Positions 14,400-23,659 of a stretch of DNA of 47,521 bases are shown here, piece after piece. The stretch comes from a virus: the IMG/VR virus record IMGVR_UViG_3300025086_000050, positions 1 through 47,521 of that record. One strand, given 5' to 3'. The translations under genes and the position numbers were made by a program. A model generated the notes under the pieces. That model made no database searches and had not been told where the DNA came from. It saw only the letters and a program-made list of their open reading frames with translations. Position 1 is the stretch's first letter, and each line of letters begins with the position of its first letter.

Positions 14400-15352
14400 T
14401 GGAAAACGCAAATGTACAGGACACCCCTCAAGATGCAAATACGCAGGATACTTCAAATGCTTTTGAAGCTCCACAAGTAAATGCAACACAGGGCTCCTCA
14501 AGCGAATTGTCCGTTGATGATATTATTTTAGGCAACGTGGATGATTCGGCTTCCGCTTTTGGAACACCCGAAACAACAATACCTGAGCAAGGAACTCCTG
14601 AAACTGGAGCTAGAAACGATGATACTCGATATGAGTATTGGCAATCTCAAGCTGCAAAAAAGGATAATGAATTAAATGAATTAAAAGCTCAGCAGCAGCA
14701 AATGATGGCTATGCAACAACAAATGATGCAACAAACTCAAGCGCCTGCTCAACCTGAGCCTCAACAAGAACAGTTTCCTTCAGCTCCTGTAAAGCCTAAA
14801 AAACCAAGAAACTTTTCTAGAGAAGAAGCATATGCTGATGGCTCTAGTGAAAGTGCTCGTTATTTAGACGAGGTAGAGGAATGGCGCGATAATATAGAAG
14901 AGTATAAAGACTTAAGGCATCAGTATGATTTAGCTGTTGTACAAGAAAGTTTGAACAAAGAAAGAGAAGCACGTGTTGAAGAAGTGCAAAGACGTCAAGC
15001 TTATGCACAACAACAACAAGAAATTGCTAATGTTAATAATGTTGTTCAACAAAAATACGGCTTAAATCAACAAGAAGCTACAAGCTTTATACAAGATATG
15101 TCATCGGCTGATTCATTAACTATGGATAATTTGGTGCAATTGTGGAGGATTAAGCAAGGACAAGGCGCTCCAGTTGGAACTCCTGTTCAGCCTACTCCAT
15201 CTCCTACGTTCGAACAAACGAAGAGAGCACAGCAAATACCTTCTCCTATGGGGGTTATGCCTAGCACGGGTAATCAAGCACAAGGCTCCACAGAAGACCA
15301 GATTATGGATAAAATGGTATTGGATTTTAATAATAAAAATCCATTTAAATAA
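14399..15352 (+). CDS. Probable scaffolding protein (317 aa)
   Basis: Acidic, Gln/Thr/Pro-rich N-terminus, coiled coil at 82-120 (KKDNELNELKAQQQQMMAMQQQMM), helical middle and disordered Pro/Gly C-terminus, located between portal and capsid. This is typical of scaffolds; no enzyme motif. Directs capsid assembly and would be lost from mature virions. Confidence 0.75.
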   Translation: MENANVQDTPQDANTQDTSNAFEAPQVNATQGSSSELSVDDIILGNVDDSASAFGTPETTIPEQGTPETGARNDDTRYEYWQSQAAKKDNELNELKAQQQQMMAMQQQMMQQTQAPAQPEPQQEQFPSAPVKPKKPRNFSREEAYADGSSESARYLDEVEEWRDNIEEYKDLRHQYDLAVVQESLNKEREARVEEVQRRQAYAQQQQEIANVNNVVQQKYGLNQQEATSFIQDMSSADSLTMDNLVQLWRIKQGQGAPVGTPVQPTPSPTFEQTKRAQQIPSPMGVMPSTGNQAQGSTEDQIMDKMVLDFNNKNPFK

Positions 15353-15415
15353 ATATATACCCTACTTGAAGGCGATAAAGCAGTTGATAGAGGGTAAAGA
15401 AAGTAAGAGGTAAGT

Positions 15416-16819
15416 ATGTCGCAAGTATATAGTAATGTTGCGTCAGCCGCTGGTAATGGTACTGCCGATTTAGATAATACACGTAGAGTCTTTAACTTTG
15501 GAGATAGAGTAGCTGAATTAGCTCCTATGCAAAGTCCTTTCTTTGTTTACTTAAGTAAAGTAGCAAAAAAAGCAACTAATGACCCTGTGTTTAAATTTCT
15601 AGAACAAAGACACCAATGGCAAAGACGTAATTTCGAAGTAGTAAGTGCTGCTTTAACAACAAGTGGAGCTGAATCACATGCAGGTGAGTTTGATGCAGGC
15701 GAAGACTTGATTTTAACAGCAAAATATGATGAATATGGTAAAATATCAACTGGTTCTAATGCTAAATTTTTAGTTCCAGGATGTATATTAGCGGTAAAAG
15801 CTGATGATGGTGTAGTGTATAGATTTAAAATAGCCGAAGATGCTACTATAACAAGTGGTACTGGTTCTTATAATAGTGCTGTAGCAACTAAAACTATTTA
15901 TCATGAAACTGATACTGGATTTACTACAGTTAATGGTGAAGCTTTAAGCGCTGTAGGTACTACGATTCCTACTGGTACTGTATTTTCAGTTGGTAATAAA
16001 GGCCAAGTAATTGGTAGTGCATGGGCTGAGGGAACTGATAGTCCTCTCGGTTGGGAAGATAAAATGTATGACAGAGAAGGTTATACACAAATCTTCAAAA
16101 CTGGAATGAATATCTTTTCTGGTACAGCTTTAGCTACTGAGTACAGAGGTATCGCTAATGAGTATCAACGTATTTGGCAAGATAAATTAATGGAACATAA
16201 AATGGACATAGAGCAAGCTATGTTATTTGGTGACGGTATCACTGTTAATACTGCAGAAGCTGCAGGTGGTGGTGCTCCTACTAGGTATTCTCATGGTATA
16301 GTACCTTTTACTTCATCAAATGGTAAAGTATATAATATGTCTTATGCTTCATCTGGATATGATGCTTTCTTAGATGCAATGGAAGATTTCTTTGCACCTG
16401 AAGGCGGAAACTCTGGTGAGAAGTTAGTATTAGCTTCAAGAAAAGTAATCACGTATTTAAATAAATTAGGTAGTGGTTCTTTTATGAACAATTCTGTAGG
16501 TGCATCTCAATATCGATTAGATGTTAATACTGTACCTGGAGCTTTTGGTCATACTGTAACTGTAGTTAATACTATATTCGGTAATCTTCATTTTGTGGCT
16601 GAGCCTTTATTAAGAGGTCCATGGGAAGATTATTGTGTATGTGTAGACCTAAGCAATGTCGCTTATCGTCCTTTAGTGGGTAATGGTGTAAGTCGTGACA
16701 CCTTTATTGAGACAAATGTACAAGACAATGGAATTGATGGTAGACAAGACCAAATCATCACTGAAGCTGGCTTGGAAATAAGTCTTCCTGAAACTCACGC
16801 GATTCTTAAGTTTTCTTAA
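15416..16819 (+). CDS. Major capsid protein
   Basis: 467 aa, well placed after the scaffold and with GAGGTAAGT upstream. Residues 25-65 (FNFGDRVAELAPMQSPFFVYLSKVAKKA) and a C-terminal VDLSNVAYRPLVGNGVSRDTF look like HK97-fold/N4 gp56-like capsid proteins. A Gly/Thr-rich beta insertion (about 80-205) could be a surface domain. Confidence 0.88.
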   Translation: MSQVYSNVASAAGNGTADLDNTRRVFNFGDRVAELAPMQSPFFVYLSKVAKKATNDPVFKFLEQRHQWQRRNFEVVSAALTTSGAESHAGEFDAGEDLILTAKYDEYGKISTGSNAKFLVPGCILAVKADDGVVYRFKIAEDATITSGTGSYNSAVATKTIYHETDTGFTTVNGEALSAVGTTIPTGTVFSVGNKGQVIGSAWAEGTDSPLGWEDKMYDREGYTQIFKTGMNIFSGTALATEYRGIANEYQRIWQDKLMEHKMDIEQAMLFGDGITVNTAEAAGGGAPTRYSHGIVPFTSSNGKVYNMSYASSGYDAFLDAMEDFFAPEGGNSGEKLVLASRKVITYLNKLGSGSFMNNSVGASQYRLDVNTVPGAFGHTVTVVNTIFGNLHFVAEPLLRGPWEDYCVCVDLSNVAYRPLVGNGVSRDTFIETNVQDNGIDGRQDQIITEAGLEISLPETHAILKFS

Positions 16820-16837
16820 GAGAAGGGGGATAGATAA

Positions 16838-17296
16838 ATGGCTTTTACTAAAACTAGTGCTAATGGTAAAGCAATATATCAAGAAACATATACTTTACCA
16901 GCAAGTGCTACAATAGGTTATAGTACTGAAATTGACTTTTTTAGTTTTGACCCTAAAATTGCCAATAAAAATGTAACAGTTGTTTTAAATGCTAGTGCTG
17001 TAGATGGTAGTAATTTAGACATATCTTTACATGGAACTTGGGAAGAGGGTGGTTCTAAAGTTACGTTAGTTTCAGATACTTTAGTTGCAGACATTACAGC
17101 AACAGGTAATAATGTTGATATTCTTGACTTAAATGCATATCCAATGCCTTATTATTATATAGGGTGGACAGCAGACCAGGATGAGAGTGCAAATACTATT
17201 ACTTTAACTTGTATTGTTGAAGAAGACAATGTTAGTTTAAAAGGTAATGATATTGGCGGTGATGGAACTACTGGAATAGGTCCTGACCCATCATAA
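16838..17296 (+). CDS. Probable head decoration or minor structural protein (152 aa)
   Basis: Beta-rich, Thr/Asp/Gly-rich, starting MAFTKTSANGKAIYQETYTLPA. Strong AAGGGGGATAG site. Follows the major capsid gene and precedes a terminator-like hairpin. Likely an abundant virion protein; not identified further. Confidence 0.62.
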   Translation: MAFTKTSANGKAIYQETYTLPASATIGYSTEIDFFSFDPKIANKNVTVVLNASAVDGSNLDISLHGTWEEGGSKVTLVSDTLVADITATGNNVDILDLNAYPMPYYYIGWTADQDESANTITLTCIVEEDNVSLKGNDIGGDGTTGIGPDPS

Positions 17297-17314
17297 TAGG
17301 TTAGTTAATAATGT

Positions 17315-17338
17315 AATAGGGAGCTTCGGCTCCCTATT
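17315..17338 (+). terminator. Stable UUCG hairpin after the capsid genes
   Basis: AATAGGGAGC, TTCG loop, GCTCCCTATT: a perfect 10-bp stem with the very stable UUCG tetraloop. No T tract follows, so it may act as a partial terminator or as a 3' RNA-stabilising structure for capsid mRNA. It is the only clear strong hairpin in the rightward arm. Confidence 0.7.
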
Positions 17339-17359
17339 GCTACAAATTTAGGAAGCAGT

Positions 17360-17908
17360 ATGGCAACGACATTTGGAAAAAGTTTATTTACAGGTTCTTC
17401 AGGAACTGGTTTTTTATATCCTGAATCTATTGGTAGAATAGACAAGACACAAGCAGGGAGTATATTAGAAGAACGTGGTGTATACACATTTCATTTTGGT
17501 AATAGTGGTAATAGTGATGGGGTATCATATGTGCGAAATGGAGACACGATTTTATGTCCTTTAATGGATTATGAAGTAACATCTGATATGTCAATCTTTT
17601 TTAGAGAAAAATCAACAAATGCTATAAGTGATACAACTCTAGAATTAGGTTGGTATGGACAAAATAGCAAAAGTATCATTAGCGATGAATGGGTCACTGG
17701 AGATGCTGATGGAATTACATCTATAGATATTAATCCTAACCAAACAAATTGGGGTGTTCCTAGGATGATTGATTTTGATGCATTTGTTGATACAGGAGCT
17801 GGTTCTGTATTGCATGGTACACATACTGCAATAGGATTACGTGTAGGTACTAACCAAACTGGTGGTACTGTAAAATTACAAGTTAAAATAGTGCCATTTA
17901 GGGCATAA
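17360..17908 (+). CDS. Putative minor structural protein (182 aa)
   Basis: MATTFGKSLFTGSSGTGF start, beta-rich throughout (ELGWYGQNSKSII, GLRVGTNQTGGTVKLQVKIVPF). Looks like a virion surface or decoration protein. First gene after the UUCG hairpin. Unrecognised. Confidence 0.58.
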   Translation: MATTFGKSLFTGSSGTGFLYPESIGRIDKTQAGSILEERGVYTFHFGNSGNSDGVSYVRNGDTILCPLMDYEVTSDMSIFFREKSTNAISDTTLELGWYGQNSKSIISDEWVTGDADGITSIDINPNQTNWGVPRMIDFDAFVDTGAGSVLHGTHTAIGLRVGTNQTGGTVKLQVKIVPFRA

Positions 17909-17925
17909 AAATAAGGAAAGAAGTT

Positions 17926-18198
17926 ATGGGTGATAAGATAGATGTAGATTTACATAATATTATGGGACAAATGGGAAGTCTTATGGGGCAAATGGGAATT
18001 TCTGGCGGTCCAAAAGGCAAGTCTGGTAAAGTTGCTCCTGCTCCTAAAGGTAAAAGTGGTGGAAGCAAAGCAAAAGATAGAAAAGCGGATAAGCCTAAGC
18101 AAAAAGCAAAAGGTAAAGATAATGGCAAGTCGCCTATTTCTAAGGTTCCACCTAAGAAGCCTGGTAAAGTAGACCCGCCTAAATCTAAAAAACCTTAG
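17926..18198 (+). CDS. Gly/Lys/Pro-rich low-complexity protein (90 aa)
   Basis: MGDKIDVDLHNIMGQMGSLMGQMG then a Lys-Gly-Pro-Ser tail of about 60 residues (KGKSGGSKAKDRKADKPKQK). Disordered and basic; may bind DNA or act as a virion glue. AAGGAAAGAAG upstream. Confidence 0.6.
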   Translation: MGDKIDVDLHNIMGQMGSLMGQMGISGGPKGKSGKVAPAPKGKSGGSKAKDRKADKPKQKAKGKDNGKSPISKVPPKKPGKVDPPKSKKP

Positions 18199-18208
18199 GA
18201 GGTAAATT

Positions 18209-18673
18209 ATGGCAGACAGCGTGACAGAATGGAAAAGTGGACAAAATCCTACTCCTGGAGTAGAATCTGTGGGATATCCTTATTGTGATTTTACATGGAA
18301 TGACCCTGACACAAATAGTGATGATGCTATTACTTCTAACCCAATTGCATATCCTGGTCGTTATTTTAGTTTTGCATTAAACACTACTGGTGCAGCGGTA
18401 GGAGGGTCTGCTAATTTAGCTTTTACTATAATCGGAACTAATGATATTAGTCTAAGTGATAATAAATGGACTACTGTGTCTACAGGCACTATATTAAATG
18501 CAGCTATTGGCGGAAAAATGAGTAGTGCTAAAATTTCTACAGAGACTAAAGGAAGTACAGTTGGTGATGGTATTTTTAAATTTTATAAATTAAAATTAGA
18601 CCCTAGTGCAGACCCTGGTACAGTAGCCATGAGAGTTGGTTTAAATGCTCCGCCAATAGCAAGTAATGCCTAG
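18209..18673 (+). CDS. Putative structural protein (154 aa)
   Basis: Perfect TAGGAGGTAAATT site before ATG. Beta-rich, Gly/Ser/Thr-rich sequence without cysteine runs; likely immunoglobulin-like or decoration type. Overlaps the next small gene. Unrecognised. Confidence 0.58.
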   Translation: MADSVTEWKSGQNPTPGVESVGYPYCDFTWNDPDTNSDDAITSNPIAYPGRYFSFALNTTGAAVGGSANLAFTIIGTNDISLSDNKWTTVSTGTILNAAIGGKMSSAKISTETKGSTVGDGIFKFYKLKLDPSADPGTVAMRVGLNAPPIASNA

Positions 18674-18779
18674 TAAAAAAGTAGTATATAGTGGTGGTGT
18701 TGGGAATCAGTGGCATAGTAATGTCAAGCCTGACACCAGGCGTAAAATGAATACTGAAAAGAAAAAAGGTAAAAAATAG
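18666..18779 (+). CDS. Small basic hypothetical protein (37 aa)
   Basis: MPSKKVVYSGGVGNQWHSNVKP... ending KKKGKK. Starts inside the previous gene and its TAG overlaps the GTG of the next (TAGTG). The chain of overlaps supports it. Confidence 0.55.
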   Translation: MPSKKVVYSGGVGNQWHSNVKPDTRRKMNTEKKKGKK

Positions 18780-19564
18780 TGGCAGCAATAACAAATTATA
18801 AAGAACGTATTGAAGATTTATCAGGAGTATTAATAGATACTACTACTGCTAATGATACTATGCATCAGTTTATTATTGATGGTTGTTATGACGTAATTGA
18901 TAAATTACAAAAGTCTAATAATTTTAATCCGCAAGAATTTGTTCAAGCTAGCAATCAATTGAATGATACTACAACGTCATTAAATGTAAGTAACAAACGT
19001 GATATTTTTTATGTAGAACGAAATACGCTTCCATGTAAATTTGTGCCTGAAAATCAACGTACTTATATAGACAATGATAATTCAATTTATAAAGCGACAG
19101 ATGATGACCCAGCATATTATATTTTTAATAGAACATTACATATTAGGCCATTACCTACAAACAGCGCAACTGCATATGTATATTATTTACCTGAATATTC
19201 TGTTAGTGATATAGCAGTCGATAGTACGATTGATAATTATCCTATTAAATATACTGAACATATATTGCTATATGCAGCATATATGGTATTAGGTAAGCAA
19301 TTATTAGATTTAACTGAAGATGTAACTACTAATTCTTTATCAATGGATGTAATTAGGAAAATGTTTAATGAAAATGTTCCTGCAGAAAGCAGAGATATTT
19401 TTGATTACTTAGAAGATGAAGATAGCGAAATGGTACAAGCTACATTACAAGCTGCGCAAGGTGCAATGGCTGTAACAGCAGAAAAATATAAATGGTATCA
19501 AGATAAAATGAATATGTTAAAAAATGAATATATGATGAAATTTAGTATTGGAGGTGAAGGGTAA
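18779..19564 (+). CDS. Head-tail connector/tail structural protein (261 aa)
   Basis: GTG start. Helical N-terminus, central beta section with DPAYYIFNRTLHIRPLP and YVYYLPEYS, then YTEHILLYAAYMVLGKQLLDL and a helical end. This mix resembles phage adaptor or neck proteins. Its last codons overlap the fibre start with a GGAGGTGAAGGG site. Confidence 0.5.
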   Translation: MAAITNYKERIEDLSGVLIDTTTANDTMHQFIIDGCYDVIDKLQKSNNFNPQEFVQASNQLNDTTTSLNVSNKRDIFYVERNTLPCKFVPENQRTYIDNDNSIYKATDDDPAYYIFNRTLHIRPLPTNSATAYVYYLPEYSVSDIAVDSTIDNYPIKYTEHILLYAAYMVLGKQLLDLTEDVTTNSLSMDVIRKMFNENVPAESRDIFDYLEDEDSEMVQATLQAAQGAMAVTAEKYKWYQDKMNMLKNEYMMKFSIGGEG

Positions 19565-21237
19565 TGGCAAGTTTAACTGGACAAAGTATAGCATCAACGT
19601 ATCCTTTACTATTAAAAGTAGCAGATACAGGAATAGACGGAACATTACGTGTTATTGAAGATGGTGATGCTACAGCTAGCGCATTAAAGATATCGACTGC
19701 TGGAATACAATCTACAGGCACATTAACAATTAATGGAACTAGCACGTTAACGGGTGATGTTACTTTAGGTGCAGCATTAACTATTGGCTCAAATCTAACA
19801 TTTGGAGGTACTGCTACTACGTTGTCGGGTGCCAATAGATATGTTTTTAAGTCAAATGTAGGCCAAGATTTATTTATTAGGCTAGAAGCTGATAATTCAA
19901 CACATAACAGTGATAATTGGGAAATTCAAATTGCTAATGGTGATGCTTTTAAAATTAGGTCAAAAGCTAGCGGTATTTATGTAGATAAATTATCATTAGA
20001 TAGTAATGGCGATACAGTGGTTGCTGGTAATTTAGACGTGGTTGGAAATGTTAATATACAAGGTGGAGATATTACTACTGATGCTGGTGATATAGCAATT
20101 AAATCTAACGGAAATTTAACATTCCTTTTAGATGATAATAATGATGAAACATCTCAAAGTTTTGGATTTTACAATGATACTACAGAAATAGCTAATTTAG
20201 ATGAATCAGGGAATTTACAAATAGATGGCAGTTTAACAGTTAGTAGTAATATCATTAAAGCTTCTGATGGTGGAAGTACTATTACAATGGATACATCTGA
20301 CAATGTAACTATTGCTGGAGGTTTAACCGCTGCTACTACTCTAACATTGTCAGGTGGAGCATCTACAATAACTGTACCAGATACAGCTCACAATGCTGTA
20401 GGTTCTGCATTGTCAATTGAAGCTGGAGATACTACTGCTGGGACAACAAATAATATTGCTGGTGGTGCATTAAATTTAAGAGGTGGGCGTGGTAAAGGTT
20501 CTGGAGCTGGTGGAGATATTGTATTTCAAGTTGCTAATGCAGGTATTGGTAGCGGTAGTGCTATAAATAGTTGGGCTACTGCATTGACTATTGATGATAG
20601 TACAGCAGCTACTTTTAATTCTACCGTAACATGTACTACGTTAGTGGCAAATGGGATTACATCAACTCCTGCAAGCGATATAACTATGTCTGCAAAGAAA
20701 AGCTTTTTTGTCTTTTTAGATAGTGATGATGACGTTGATGAAACAACACACAATAGTACTTTTACAGTAAAAGACCATGATAGCACTAGTTTATTTAATG
20801 TTGATGAAAGTGGGAATACAACTACTGCAGGGACATCATCAATTACTGGTGCATTAACAGTTGGGGGTAATATGATTATTACCGACGCAACTGACGGGAT
20901 AGTACATACAAATAGCGGAACTGTAACGCAACTTACAGACCATACTACAGGTGTTCTTATTAATGCTACTAGTGGTGTAATTCAATTAGCTGCAGTTACA
21001 TTGGCTTCTACAACAAACGCTGAATTTACGGTAACTAATTCAACGGTTCAAACTGACTCAGTTATTTTAGTAACAGTGCAAGATGAAAATACAACACCCA
21101 ATGTTCAACTTGCTGCTGCTGTACATACAATTGCAAATGGTAGTTTTAAAATTAGCCTTGTAAATCCACACTCAGCTGGTGGCGCCGCATCTGCTACAGC
21201 TAGTAAAATTCATTTTTTAGTAATTAATAATAGTTAG
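19564..21237 (+). CDS. Tail fibre/appendage protein with repeated beta motifs (557 aa)
   Basis: Many short repeats of the kind TLTINGTSTLTGDVTLGAALTI, NLDVVGNVNIQGG and SLTVSSNII, giving the regular beta-prism pattern of trimeric fibres; the C-terminal 120 residues form a separate beta domain. Two related lines (FLLDDNNDETSQSFGFYNDTTE; FVFLDSDDDVDETTHNSTF) repeat a module. Probable host-binding or virion fibre. Confidence 0.75.
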   Translation: MASLTGQSIASTYPLLLKVADTGIDGTLRVIEDGDATASALKISTAGIQSTGTLTINGTSTLTGDVTLGAALTIGSNLTFGGTATTLSGANRYVFKSNVGQDLFIRLEADNSTHNSDNWEIQIANGDAFKIRSKASGIYVDKLSLDSNGDTVVAGNLDVVGNVNIQGGDITTDAGDIAIKSNGNLTFLLDDNNDETSQSFGFYNDTTEIANLDESGNLQIDGSLTVSSNIIKASDGGSTITMDTSDNVTIAGGLTAATTLTLSGGASTITVPDTAHNAVGSALSIEAGDTTAGTTNNIAGGALNLRGGRGKGSGAGGDIVFQVANAGIGSGSAINSWATALTIDDSTAATFNSTVTCTTLVANGITSTPASDITMSAKKSFFVFLDSDDDVDETTHNSTFTVKDHDSTSLFNVDESGNTTTAGTSSITGALTVGGNMIITDATDGIVHTNSGTVTQLTDHTTGVLINATSGVIQLAAVTLASTTNAEFTVTNSTVQTDSVILVTVQDENTTPNVQLAAAVHTIANGSFKISLVNPHSAGGAASATASKIHFLVINNS

Positions 21238-21248
21238 AGGAGAGTAAA

Positions 21249-21419
21249 ATGAAAGCGATTAAAAGCGATAAAAAAACAGTAGACACTAAACCTTCCAATG
21301 ATGAGGTTTTAGAGTCTTTAAGGGCACAATTTGAGCATCATAAGACTATGATGATAAAGTCTCAAGGTGCTATTGAAGTGTTAGAACAGATGAATAATGG
21401 AGAAATCCAGGAGAAATAA
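21249..21419 (+). CDS. Small hypothetical protein (56 aa)
   Basis: MKAIKSDKKTVDTKPSNDEV..., then a helix with LRAQFEHHKTMMIKSQGAIEVLEQM. Typical small virion assembly or chaperone-like helix. GAGGAGAGT upstream and TAATG overlap with the next gene. Confidence 0.6.
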   Translation: MKAIKSDKKTVDTKPSNDEVLESLRAQFEHHKTMMIKSQGAIEVLEQMNNGEIQEK

Positions 21420-22087
21420 TGAAACAGCTTCAGTTAATAGAATTAATACAGCAACATCATCCTAAAGGTTACACTGAAATACGTGCTGCACTTAATAGGG
21501 CCCAAGATGATTTTTGTGCAAGAACAGAGTTGATGAAAAAGACTTATACACAAACATCTATTGCAGGTCAAAGATATTATGAATTAGATGATAATATTAT
21601 TAAAATATTACGTGTTCAAGTTAATAATGTAGATATACCACGTTTAATTGGAAGTCCTGTTATAGATGATGATGAATTTGATGTTAGCTCAGGAACAGGC
21701 GCAGCTACTACATCTAGCAATGAAAGATATTGGTATGTTGACAGTGGCAGGTTAGGAGTTGTAGAAAAAGTTACTAATGCTGTTACACGTGATGGTAAAA
21801 CAAGTGATTATCAATCTATTTCTGTTGCTAAAGAGATGAGAATTTATTCTATTGCACAAGCAAATGATTTTACTGCTACCTTAACTCAAGAGTCAGAATT
21901 GCCAAAGCAATTTCATGAAGGGTTAGCTCATAAGGTAATTGCAGATGGATATTTAACCCCTCCAAATATTAATGCTGATGCACATAAGATATTCTATATT
22001 AAATACATGGATATGGTAAAAGAGGGAAAAAAATATGCTAGGTCAAATTATAATCAAACAGGCTTTATTAAGCCATCATATTTTTAA
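21419..22087 (+). CDS. Head-tail adaptor protein (222 aa)
   Basis: LNRAQDDFCARTELMKKTYTQTSIAGQRYYELDDNIIKILRVQVNN and ELPKQFHEGLAHKVIADGYL follow the helix/strand order of podoviral adaptor proteins that bind the portal (gp4/gp11-like role). Fully intact. Confidence 0.62.
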   Translation: MKQLQLIELIQQHHPKGYTEIRAALNRAQDDFCARTELMKKTYTQTSIAGQRYYELDDNIIKILRVQVNNVDIPRLIGSPVIDDDEFDVSSGTGAATTSSNERYWYVDSGRLGVVEKVTNAVTRDGKTSDYQSISVAKEMRIYSIAQANDFTATLTQESELPKQFHEGLAHKVIADGYLTPPNINADAHKIFYIKYMDMVKEGKKYARSNYNQTGFIKPSYF

Positions 22088-22227
22088 TGGCCTGGACTAC
22101 AGAAATAATAACATCGCAATCATGGGGTTCTCAAAAAACTAATTGGAATACGATGTCTACAGTTTGGGATTCTTCTGAAGTTCAAAGTACTGATAATTGG
22201 GTCGAAGAGTCGAATGCAACTGAATAG
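22087..22227 (+). CDS. Small Trp/Ser-rich hypothetical protein (46 aa)
   Basis: MAWTTEIITSQSWGSQKTNWN... with repeated Trp-Ser/Asn spacing; TAATG overlap upstream. Possibly a small tail component. Unrecognised. Confidence 0.55.
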   Translation: MAWTTEIITSQSWGSQKTNWNTMSTVWDSSEVQSTDNWVEESNATE

Positions 22228-22236
22228 AAAGGAAAT

Positions 22237-22389
22237 ATGCTAGACGATACTTTAAAAACAACGTTTATTGGAGGAAGTTCTGCAGGAGTAATTTTAACAG
22301 GTTGGTTGCCTGATGCTATTGCCGTATTAGTAGGGTTGTTAACAGCTTTACATTTAGCTATTAAAATAGTAAAAGAATTTAAAAAGTAA
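22237..22389 (+). CDS. Small membrane protein, holin-like (50 aa)
   Basis: MLDDTLKTTFIGGSSAGVILTGWLPDAIAVLVGLLTALHLAIKIVKEFKK: two short hydrophobic segments split by WLP and a Lys-rich C-terminus, as in small phage holins. GAAAGGAAAT ribosome site. It is the better holin candidate by sequence, though far from the transglycosylase gene. Confidence 0.6.
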   Translation: MLDDTLKTTFIGGSSAGVILTGWLPDAIAVLVGLLTALHLAIKIVKEFKK

Positions 22390-22399
22390 AAGGAGTAAT

Positions 22400-22558
22400 A
22401 TGATAAGTAAGATAATGGGCTTTACAATGAAAAATATAATGACTGAAAAACTTGTAAAAAGTGTAGTAGGCGTTTTAGGAGATTACTTAGTAGCTTCTTC
22501 AAAGAATAAGTTAGATGATAAACTTTGGAGTAAAGTTAAAACAAGTTTAGGCATTTAA
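22400..22558 (+). CDS. Small helical hypothetical protein (52 aa)
   Basis: AAAGGAGTAAT site; amphipathic helix with MISKIMGFTMKNIMTEKLVKSVVG start and KLWSKVKTSLGI end. Possibly membrane-associated; follows the holin-like gene. Unrecognised. Confidence 0.55.
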   Translation: MISKIMGFTMKNIMTEKLVKSVVGVLGDYLVASSKNKLDDKLWSKVKTSLGI

Positions 22559-22562
22559 GCCT

Positions 22563-22868
22563 GTGATACTATTAGAGGACCTTATTGTAGATAATCAAGC
22601 AGATAGCGTGATAGATTCTATAGGTGTAGAAAATGAAGAACATTTTGAAGAAAAACCAAAAAGATGTTTACATTGTAAATCACGTGACATGGAAGCAATA
22701 GAGGTATTAGGAGCAATAGATGAACCGATATTATGGGCATGCTTAAAATGCGATGCTTTATATTTGAAGTTCCCACGAAGCGAAACTGAAGTTTTGCTTG
22801 CAAGTGCAAAAGGACTCTGGACATCCCCTCTTGATTGGGGATTTAAAGAAAGAGACCTTTTCAGTTAG
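22563..22868 (+). CDS. Zinc-ribbon protein (101 aa)
   Basis: RCLHCKSRDMEA (Cys-x2-Cys) and ACLKCDALYLK (Cys-x2-Cys) about 23 residues apart form a zinc ribbon. Acidic N-terminus. GTG start at 22563 without a strong ribosome site. Late-arm position; function unknown. Confidence 0.6.
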   Translation: MILLEDLIVDNQADSVIDSIGVENEEHFEEKPKRCLHCKSRDMEAIEVLGAIDEPILWACLKCDALYLKFPRSETEVLLASAKGLWTSPLDWGFKERDLFS

Positions 22869-22880
22869 GAGTTTTTTGAT

Positions 22881-23657
22881 ATGGCTAGTATCGACAAAGG
22901 TGTCGTTAAGCGTGCAATTGTTACGCCTGATAAACACGCACCTATTCACGATAGAAAAGCAATCAGCGTAGTAAAGCAAGCGATTGAGATAGTAAAACCT
23001 GACATATACGTTGATTTAGGTGATTTAGGTGAGTTTGCAGGATGTTCACATTGGCAATGGAAAAGAAAGAAAAAACCGCCATTGGAATTTATCTTACCTC
23101 AAGTAGAGGCAGATATAAAAGGTGTGAATGAACTGTTAGATGATATTGATGAGTCATTAGATAAGGTAAATGTAAAGACAAAGCATATATGTGCTGGTAA
23201 TCACGATGAGTGGTTAGATTTCTTTAATGCAGAGCATCCTTATTTAGATTTATCGTTTGAGAAAGCTGGCAAGTTTAAAGAGCGTGGTTATAAGTATCAT
23301 GCACCAGGGAAATATCTAAAGATAGGCAAATTATATTACTATCACGGACATCACTTTGGAGGCCAATACCACACTTCTAATCATCTGAGAAAGTTAGGAT
23401 GCAATATTATATATGGTCATCATCATGCTTTACAGCAAGATACAGTAACACATATGGATGGTCCAAAGTCTGCATGGAGTTTGGGTTGTTTAAAAGATAT
23501 GAGTTCTGAAAAGAATCAGTGGTTAGGCGGAAGACAGCATAAATGGGCGCATGCATTTGCTGTAGTAGATTATTATAAGGGTGGTAATTTTACTGTTCAT
23601 GTAATACAAATAATAGATGGTAAAGCCTCATTATGGGGAGAATTACTAAAAGGATAA
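22881..23657 (+). CDS. Calcineurin-like metallophosphoesterase (258 aa)
   Basis: All family motifs are present in order: DKH (17-19), GDLGE (47-51), AGNHDEW, YYHGHHFGG and YGHHHALQQD, which supply the two-metal site. Predicted to hydrolyse phosphomono- or diesters in nucleotides or nucleic acid. It lies inside the tail gene block, unusual for a purely metabolic enzyme. AGGAGTTTTTTGAT site. Confidence 0.88.
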   Translation: MASIDKGVVKRAIVTPDKHAPIHDRKAISVVKQAIEIVKPDIYVDLGDLGEFAGCSHWQWKRKKKPPLEFILPQVEADIKGVNELLDDIDESLDKVNVKTKHICAGNHDEWLDFFNAEHPYLDLSFEKAGKFKERGYKYHAPGKYLKIGKLYYYHGHHFGGQYHTSNHLRKLGCNIIYGHHHALQQDTVTHMDGPKSAWSLGCLKDMSSEKNQWLGGRQHKWAHAFAVVDYYKGGNFTVHVIQIIDGKASLWGELLKG

Positions 23658-23659
23658 AT

